Assembly: GCF_000473245.1 (NCBI RefSeq) | Contig: NC_022524.1 | Location: 2,008,501-2,072,500, forward strand | Origin: Bacillus infantis NRRL B-14911 | GTDB taxonomy: Bacteria > Bacillota > Bacilli > Bacillales > Cytobacillaceae | Direction: 5' to 3' | DNA: 64,000 nt | Shown here: positions 59,152 through 64,000 of the stretch, one piece after another | Layout: the number at the start of each line of letters is the position of its first letter | How positions within the stretch are numbered: position 1 is the first letter of the stretch | Notes under the pieces: model-generated | What the model was told of the DNA's origin: nothing | What the model saw: only the letters and a program-made list of their open reading frames with translations | Databases searched by the model: none | Position numbers and translations under genes: made by a program

Positions 59152-60393
59152 ATGAAACAATTTTTATCTTTTGATGTAACCATCCGGGTAAGAATGCTAT
59201 TGAAATTTTTCACCGTGCTTGCTCATACGATGGTCATGCCTTACACGGTTGTCTATTTTGCAGCGAAAATTGGCCCTTCTTTAACAACTATGATGATTAT
59301 CATCATTGGAATCATTAGTATCATAGGATATCTTTTAGGCGGACAAGCAGCTGACCGGATCGGACGGAAAAGAGTCATCATCACCAGTGAAATGATGACT
59401 GGAATCGGCTTTTTAATTGTGTACTGTTTTGATTCACTCCACCATTTTTACGCCATTCCCATTGTAGTTGCATTCAGCTTTATTTATTTCTTTGAAAGTG
59501 CCTCAAATCCCGCCTATTCTGCTTTGATCATTGATGCGAGCAATGAGAAGGACAGAAAAATCATCTATACCTACTTTATGTGGATTACAAGTACTGCATT
59601 TGCCGGCGGAAGCTTATTGGGCGGATTCTTTTTTGAAAATCATTCTTCCATGCTGTTCTTTATAGTTGGCCTGACTTCCATATTATCCGCTGTATTGACC
59701 TCCCTGCTGATAAAAGACATTCCTCTTAAAGCTGCTGATGCAATCACTGAGCTGCCAGCCGCACCGGCAAAGAAACTAAGTATTTTTGCCTCACAATTAT
59801 TTCTTTTCTTATGCATAGGACAGCTGCTTATCAATATATTGAAAGAACAATTCCCCAATTATTTAAGCATCAGGATCGTGTCAAAATATCCTGTTGGGGA
59901 TATTGATATTTCAGGATACAAGATGATCGGCTATTTAAATCTGGAAGAAACGATCATCATCACCATAGCAGCAGGCTTCATATTCAAGCTGACCAAAAGG
60001 CTTTCGGAAAAAATGTCCCTCATGCTGGGCTTGCTGCTTTTTGTACTGGGCTATATCTGCCTAAGCTATTTCATTCATCCAGCCCTCTTAATGCTGGGTA
60101 TGCTTTTCATTTCTGCCGGCGGGCTCATCTATCTGCCAACCCTTCAGGCCATCACCGCTAAATCGCTTCCTGCCCATTCAAGAGGAAAGCATCTATCAGT
60201 CCTTGGACTGGTGGGGGCGGTTGGAGGGATGATCTCCAGTTTATTTATCTGGGCAATGGCATATATACCGGAAATAGGGATTACTTTTATTTTTGTAGGA
60301 ATGGGGATTTTTTTGGTGGGGGTTTATTGGAGGGTTTATCATATTTCTGAAGATACCCCTGAAATCCAACTTAAAATGACCAAGGTTGGATAG
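59152..60393 (+). CDS. MFS transporter
   Basis: A 413-residue, 12-helix major facilitator. Motif A is visible between helices 2 and 3 (GGQAADRIGRKRVIIT). A central loop separates the halves. It resembles the YttB/multidrug-like exporters of Bacillus; substrate unknown. ATG 59152 follows GCGAGGAGAAATAT; a weak hairpin AGCAC/GTGCT with T run (59101-59130) lies upstream. Placed amid acetyltransferases and kinases, a drug or metabolite export role is plausible. Confidence 0.8.
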   Translation: MKQFLSFDVTIRVRMLLKFFTVLAHTMVMPYTVVYFAAKIGPSLTTMMIIIIGIISIIGYLLGGQAADRIGRKRVIITSEMMTGIGFLIVYCFDSLHHFYAIPIVVAFSFIYFFESASNPAYSALIIDASNEKDRKIIYTYFMWITSTAFAGGSLLGGFFFENHSSMLFFIVGLTSILSAVLTSLLIKDIPLKAADAITELPAAPAKKLSIFASQLFLFLCIGQLLINILKEQFPNYLSIRIVSKYPVGDIDISGYKMIGYLNLEETIIITIAAGFIFKLTKRLSEKMSLMLGLLLFVLGYICLSYFIHPALLMLGMLFISAGGLIYLPTLQAITAKSLPAHSRGKHLSVLGLVGAVGGMISSLFIWAMAYIPEIGITFIFVGMGIFLVGVYWRVYHISEDTPEIQLKMTKVG

Positions 60394-60454
60394 TATCTTG
60401 CGAAATAAACCTATGCGTTATAAAAAAGCTAACAAATTTTTCGGAGGTATATCT

Positions 60455-60934
60455 ATGTCAGAAGTCGCAATAAGATGCACAGGCATTGCAGCAATCTTAA
60501 TTAAAAAGCTTGAGAAGGAAAGCAAGGTATTGCTTTTAAAAAGAGCCGGAACTGTTTTGCCGGATGCCTGGTGCTATATTGGCGGCAGCATAGAGGATGG
60601 TGAAACCGCCTGGAAAGCGGCTTTAAGAGAGATAAAAGAAGAAACAGGCATCTCGCTGCCCTATCTTTATGTATCCAACCAATATGATCAGATATACTCT
60701 GCGAATGACAATTATATTTACATGGCGCCTGTTTTTGTCGGCTATGTTCCGGAACATCAGGAAGTTATCTTAAATCATGAACATTCAGCTTATAGATGGA
60801 TGTCATTTGCGGAAGCGATTGAAACCGCATCATTGCCGGGGAATGATGCGGTTTTGATGAGTGTGGAAAGACACTTTGCTAAAAAGAGTCCTCCTGACTT
60901 TTTACGTGCAGGCAAACTGGTGGTAGCCCGCTGA
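60455..60934 (+). CDS. Nudix hydrolase
   Basis: A 159-residue Nudix protein with the full box GGSIEDGETAWKAALREIKE followed by ETGI (Gx5Ex7REUxEExGU satisfied). It would cleave nucleoside diphosphate derivatives; target unknown. ATG 60455 has CGGAGGTATATCT; an upstream in-frame codon lacks one. It ends one base before the next Nudix gene's start. Confidence 0.8.
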   Translation: MSEVAIRCTGIAAILIKKLEKESKVLLLKRAGTVLPDAWCYIGGSIEDGETAWKAALREIKEETGISLPYLYVSNQYDQIYSANDNYIYMAPVFVGYVPEHQEVILNHEHSAYRWMSFAEAIETASLPGNDAVLMSVERHFAKKSPPDFLRAGKLVVAR

Positions 60935-60935
60935 T

Positions 60936-61415
60936 ATGAAATCAAAAATGCACCGGGCTTATGGTGTGTATGGCCTCTTTTTCAAGAAAAACAAACTCCT
61001 GGTGATAAACAAAAAAGGCGGTCCATACACCAATCGCTATGATCTGCCGGGAGGAAGCCTTGAGGATTCAGAAAGCCTGGCTATGGCTTTAAGGAGAGAG
61101 TTTCTTGAAGAAACAGGCTTAGATATAGAAATCATCCGGAATATCGGCGTTATTGATTTCATGCTTCCTTGGGGTTGGAAGGAATATACCCATGTGCATC
61201 ATATCTGTGTTTTTTATGAAGTCGAGGGGACTGGCAGACTGACTCAGCCGCTGGAGTTTGATGGTCAGGATTCGTTTGGAGCCTTGTGGCTTGCTGAGTA
61301 TGAAGCAAGCTGGGATAATGCGTCGCCATTGGTGCTCAAAGCATTTGAATGGCTTAGGACTAAAAAGCTGAGTGTTGATGCAGAGTGCTATGATGATTGG
61401 GAAGTGAAGGGCTAG
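60936..61415 (+). CDS. Nudix hydrolase, second copy
   Basis: A 159-residue Nudix protein (GGSLEDSESLAMALRREFLE then ETGL gives the full Nudix box). It is quite different outside the box from its neighbour, so the tandem is not a fresh duplication. Start overlaps the end of the previous gene region (TGATATG), implying translational coupling. MutT-type or nucleotide-sugar cleavage are both possible. Confidence 0.8.
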   Translation: MKSKMHRAYGVYGLFFKKNKLLVINKKGGPYTNRYDLPGGSLEDSESLAMALRREFLEETGLDIEIIRNIGVIDFMLPWGWKEYTHVHHICVFYEVEGTGRLTQPLEFDGQDSFGALWLAEYEASWDNASPLVLKAFEWLRTKKLSVDAECYDDWEVKG

Positions 61416-61477
61416 TCGAAAAATCTTGAAGTAACCTCTTGAATGGAAAAACGTCTAACCTGTTAGAGGTGATTTTT

Positions 61478-61846
61478 TTGAAAAAAAGACTCCTGATTAT
61501 TTTGGCGGCATTTGTTCTTTTAGCCGGCTGGAACCTGTGGCCGGAGAAGGTTGAGAAAGTGGAAGTGTATAAGATGCATGCATCAGAAGGGGAAAAGTCC
61601 ATTACAATTTCCGACTCTAAATCAGTCCAGATATTTAGGAATGCCTTCAGGAACGCTAAGAAACAACCTGGTATCGCAGATATGGCGGAGCCGGATTACA
61701 AAGTAGCTATGGGGAATAAGATTTATTTTCTCTGGATTGGTGAAGGTCATGGGACAATTATGAATATTGATGATACACATAAAATCTATGCACTTTCCCG
61801 TCGGTCCGTTGATAAGATTGGGAGAGTGTTAAGCAGGCAGGAGTAG
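61478..61846 (+). CDS. Hypothetical membrane-anchored or secreted protein, 122 residues
   Basis: Starts with TTG after AGAGGTGATTTTT. The N-terminus is basic then hydrophobic (KKRLLIILAAFVLLAGWNLW), a signal anchor without lipobox Cys. The rest is a small soluble domain (YKMHASEGEKSITISDSKSV, YFLWIGEGHGTIMNIDDTHK). It resembles Bacillus YhfM-type proteins of unknown function. Not firmly assignable. Confidence 0.6.
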   Translation: MKKRLLIILAAFVLLAGWNLWPEKVEKVEVYKMHASEGEKSITISDSKSVQIFRNAFRNAKKQPGIADMAEPDYKVAMGNKIYFLWIGEGHGTIMNIDDTHKIYALSRRSVDKIGRVLSRQE

Positions 61847-62001
61847 GTTCTTATTTTCTTTAGCTGAGTACAAACAGATATAGCTGTTAGCAGGTAAGGA
61901 CATCCTGTATTAGTTAGTGCTTTCAGAGACCATGCAAGGAATATCTATACACCTCATTAAGAAGAAAATTTATTTGGAAAAATTATTTGAACTCCTAAAC
62001 T

Positions 62002-62040
62002 GGAAAGAACAGTCCTCTTTGGAAGACTGTCCTTTTTTTT
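62002..62040 (+). terminator. Terminator before the SRPBCC gene
   Basis: GGA-ACAGTC/GACTGT-CC hairpin with a 10-base loop and eight T residues, 160 bp after the preceding stop. Confidence 0.75.
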
Positions 62041-62088
62041 GTTGTTGAGTTAAAATAGTATTAATGAAAAAAATGAGGAGTCTCCATT

Positions 62089-62547
62089 ATGCCAACCATC
62101 AGACATTCACAATTCATCAAAGCACCAATTAAAATATGTTTTGACCTTGCCAGAAGTGTTGAAGTACATACGCAAACAACATCTAGAACACAGGAAAGGG
62201 CAGTTGGAGGAGTGACCAGCGGATTGCTTGAAAAAGGCGATATGGTAACTTGGGAGGCCGTGCATTTCGGTATCAGACAGAGGCTGACGGCCAAAGTGAC
62301 AGTTATGGAAAAGCCTTTTCGTTTTGTCGATATCATGGTGAAAGGCGCTTTCAAGTCGTTTGTTCATACTCATGAATTTTTCGAGGAAGCTGAAGGAACG
62401 GTAATGATTGATACTTTCCAATATGAATCGCCTTTGGGACTGCTGGGAATTGCTGCTGATAAGCTGATTTTGGAGAGGTATATGCGGGAGTTTATAATGT
62501 TTAGGGCTGAGGGGTTGAGGGAGTTGGCTGAGAAGGAGGGAAGGTAG
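62089..62547 (+). CDS. SRPBCC family protein
   Basis: A 152-residue START-like ligand-binding protein of the kind annotated as cell-division-inhibitor-like: SQFIKAPIKICFDLARSVEV at the start, GDMVTWEAVHFGIRQRLTAK strands in the middle and a C-terminal helix with ADKLILERYMREFI. Binds an unknown hydrophobic ligand. GAGGAGTCTCCATT precedes ATG. Confidence 0.8.
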   Translation: MPTIRHSQFIKAPIKICFDLARSVEVHTQTTSRTQERAVGGVTSGLLEKGDMVTWEAVHFGIRQRLTAKVTVMEKPFRFVDIMVKGAFKSFVHTHEFFEEAEGTVMIDTFQYESPLGLLGIAADKLILERYMREFIMFRAEGLRELAEKEGR

Positions 62548-62656
62548 TGATATGAACAGGAGGGTTGGTATAGGCAGGAGCAGCGGTCTTTATCTTAGGT
62601 GGAATTGGACGACCTTGGAACAAAATAAAAAGAGAGGTCTCGAGATAGTGAATGGG

Positions 62657-63300
62657 TCACTCTAACCAAAGAAAAGTGAGCCAGGGTGCCTCAAAAGGAG
62701 GTCATGAGTCACTCTAACCAAAGAACATAGAATCAGAGTGCCTCAAAAAGAGGATATGAGTCACTCTAACCAAAGAACATAGAATCAGAGTGCCTCAAAA
62801 AGAGAATATGAGTCACTCTAACCAAAGAACATAGAATCAGAGTGCCTCAAAAAGAGGATATGAGTCACTCTAACCAGAGAACTTAGTATCAGAGTGCCTC
62901 AAAAAGAGGATATGAGTCACTCTAACCAGAGAACATAGAATCAGAGTGCCTCAAAAAGAGGATATGAGTCACTCTAACCAGAGAACATAGAATCAGAGTG
63001 CCTCAAAAAGAGAATATGAGTCACTCTAACCAAAGAACATAGAACTAGAGTGCCTCAAAAAGAGAATATGAGTCACTCTAACCAAAGAACATAGAATCAG
63101 AGTGCCTCAAAAAGAGAATATGAGTCACTCTAACCAAAGAACATAGAATCAGAGTGCCTCAAAAAGAGGATATGAGTCACTCTAACCAAAGAACATAGAA
63201 TCAGAGTGCCTCAAAAAGAGAATATGAGTCACTCTCACCGAAGAACATAGAACCAGAGTGCCTTAAGAATAGGGTGTGAGGCTCCCTAACCAGTGTTATA
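62657..63300. repeat. 52-bp tandem array, twelve units
   Basis: TCACTC anchors stand at 62657, 62709, 62761, 62813, 62865, 62917, 62969, 63021, 63073, 63125, 63177 and 63229, each exactly 52 bp apart; a decayed thirteenth starts at 63281 on the same grid and a faint one precedes the first. Unit elements: CACTCTAACCAAAGAACATA, GAATCAGAGTGCCTCAAAAA, GAGGATATGAGT. Each unit holds CACTCT/AGAGTG and CCTC-AAAAA-GAGG, which can form alternative hairpins. Inner units are nearly identical, unlike the older-looking array at 13 kb. The remainder of the gap to 63413 has nothing recognised. Confidence 0.95.
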
Positions 63301-63413
63301 GTAGAATTAGGATTGAAAACTGAAATTAGAAAGAGGTTCCAGAAAGAAAGTCAGGAACCTTGTATTATAAATCAACACATTTTTAAAAAACCCTGACTTC
63401 CATCTCCGAAAGG

Positions 63414-64000
63414 CTAACTGCGCTCTATAAAGTGAGAAGAGTAGCCATGTCCTTTTAAATCATAATGGCTAGATAGTGCCTTCCGAATAGTTCTACTGCA
63501 TTTAATAACCCCACACCACTCATAAATCCCATTAGTCGTTACTTTCCTATCCGGAAAAAGTAGCTTATATTCTTCTGCAGCACGTATAATCGCTGTGGCA
63601 TAGCTTTCTTTTCCTCCGCAGTAATTGCATTTCAGATTTTTCCCATCAAAGTACTCATACAGCACCCCACACCCCCTACACCCAATCCCCTTCCTCAACC
63701 CCTCCCACCCATACTCTGGCACAGATGAAAAAGGTGATTTATCAAGGTGGGCAGCGGCCAGTCTGTCTGCGAGTTTGGTATGTGCTGATGATAGTTTCAG
63801 TGAGGTATCCTTCTTTAGAGGAGCGGCAAAGCGGTTGAGCTGCGGGTGGAATACGGCAGGGAGGTTGAGAGGGGCTTGATAGAGCTGGAATTCCGGGTTG
63901 ATGAAAATGAGGTGGGATTGGATTTTGGTTTTGCAGCCTAGTTCCTGGAGGAGCCGGCGGAACAGCTGCTCGTTTCTTTTGAGCTGCAGGAGGGGGTTTT
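63414..64000 (-). CDS. NERD-domain protein with zinc ribbon, C-terminal part
   Basis: The frame runs off the right edge; 195 codons are visible. The first visible part (NPLLQLKRNEQLFRRLLQEL, HLIFINPEFQLYQAPLNLPA) is typical of the end of the NERD nuclease-related domain in Bacillus proteins. A zinc ribbon follows (CRGCG then CNYCGG), and a C-terminal stretch (GIYEWCGVIKCSRTIRKALS) reads like a small DNA-binding element. NERD proteins are presumed nucleases of unknown purpose. The N-terminus and catalytic core lie outside the window. Confidence 0.8.
   Translation of the reverse strand, partial: NPLLQLKRNEQLFRRLLQELGCKTKIQSHLIFINPEFQLYQAPLNLPAVFHPQLNRFAAPLKKDTSLKLSSAHTKLADRLAAAHLDKSPFSSVPEYGWEGLRKGIGCRGCGVLYEYFDGKNLKCNYCGGKESYATAIIRAAEEYKLLFPDRKVTTNGIYEWCGVIKCSRTIRKALSSHYDLKGHGYSSHFIERS

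Noticed and set aside
62657-63300. CRISPR array
   Set aside because: Regular repeats invite this, but the 52-bp units are contiguous and alike along their whole length, with no unique spacers and no cas genes.
1-64000. tRNA or rRNA genes
   Set aside because: I looked for CCA-ending cloverleaf patterns and rRNA motifs in the gaps and recognised none; a tRNA scan would be decisive.

Overview
The window looks like a chromosomal segment of a low-to-mid GC, endospore-forming member of the Bacillaceae (Bacillus sensu lato, for example a Cytobacillus- or Mesobacillus-like species). The evidence is the gene set (CspD, CstA, LytE-type and CwlK-type wall hydrolases, LtaS, SwrC-like RND pump, YwaF, YczE, YwaD, DUF1659/DUF2922/YvrJ genes), strong AAGGAGG ribosome binding sites, sigma-A type promoters, CcpA (cre) sites and an S-box SAM riboswitch. 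No tRNA or rRNA genes, CRISPR array, insertion sequence or prophage was seen. Species identity is inference.

Layout. 1-8.4 kb: VanW lipoprotein, small orphan proteins, a holin-like protein, CstA under a cre-containing promoter, a small Cys-Cys-ending protein paired with an ArsA/Get3-type ATPase, a DUF1659-DUF2922-YvrJ cluster and cold shock protein CspD. 8.6-13 kb: SbcD-SbcC nuclease. 13.5-17.6 kb: RND efflux pump divergent from its probable TetR repressor, with two TGAC-N6-GTCA operators between them. 17.7-25 kb: Dph6-like ATP pyrophosphatase, YwaF, a TspO-like gene broken by an in-frame TAG, type II pantothenate kinase, a solitary SelB and a secreted M28 aminopeptidase. 25.5-33.5 kb: wall hydrolases, an M42 peptidase, a sporulation-type PAS kinase, a YueF-like transporter and an MscS channel. 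33.5-38.2 kb: a nuclease-helicase, then a SAM-riboswitch operon of a flavin monooxygenase and an ATP-grasp ligase. 38.7-47 kb: YczE, LtaS behind a structured leader, an ECF sigma factor with a SnoaL-like tail, AlaX and an HTH/membrane-protein pair. 47-52.3 kb: two azoreductases, a soluble PAS chemoreceptor and serine dehydratase. 52.5-61.8 kb: an accessory-looking run of same-strand genes for small-molecule modification (methyltransferase, two APH kinases, three GNATs, two Nudix hydrolases, MFS transporter), headed by a winged-helix protein fused to a degenerate GyrB-type ATPase domain. 62-64 kb: SRPBCC protein, a large tandem array and the C-terminal part of a NERD-domain protein.

The most unusual signal lies between the genes. 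Five intergenic arrays (about 13.0, 19.3, 38.3, 46.0 and 62.7 kb) carry units from four clearly different sequence families, yet all repeat every 51-53 bp, close to five helical turns, and keep that spacing as the units diverge. Most contain self-complementary arms, and all lie in 3' flanks of genes. Separately, a 133-bp palindromic repeat occurs twice (6.7 and 42.2 kb); its outer arms differ between copies but stay complementary within each. Other points worth checking are the ltaS leader, an orphan terminated transcript near 2.5 kb, the SAM-switch operon, the HTH-GyrB fusion and the isolated selB.
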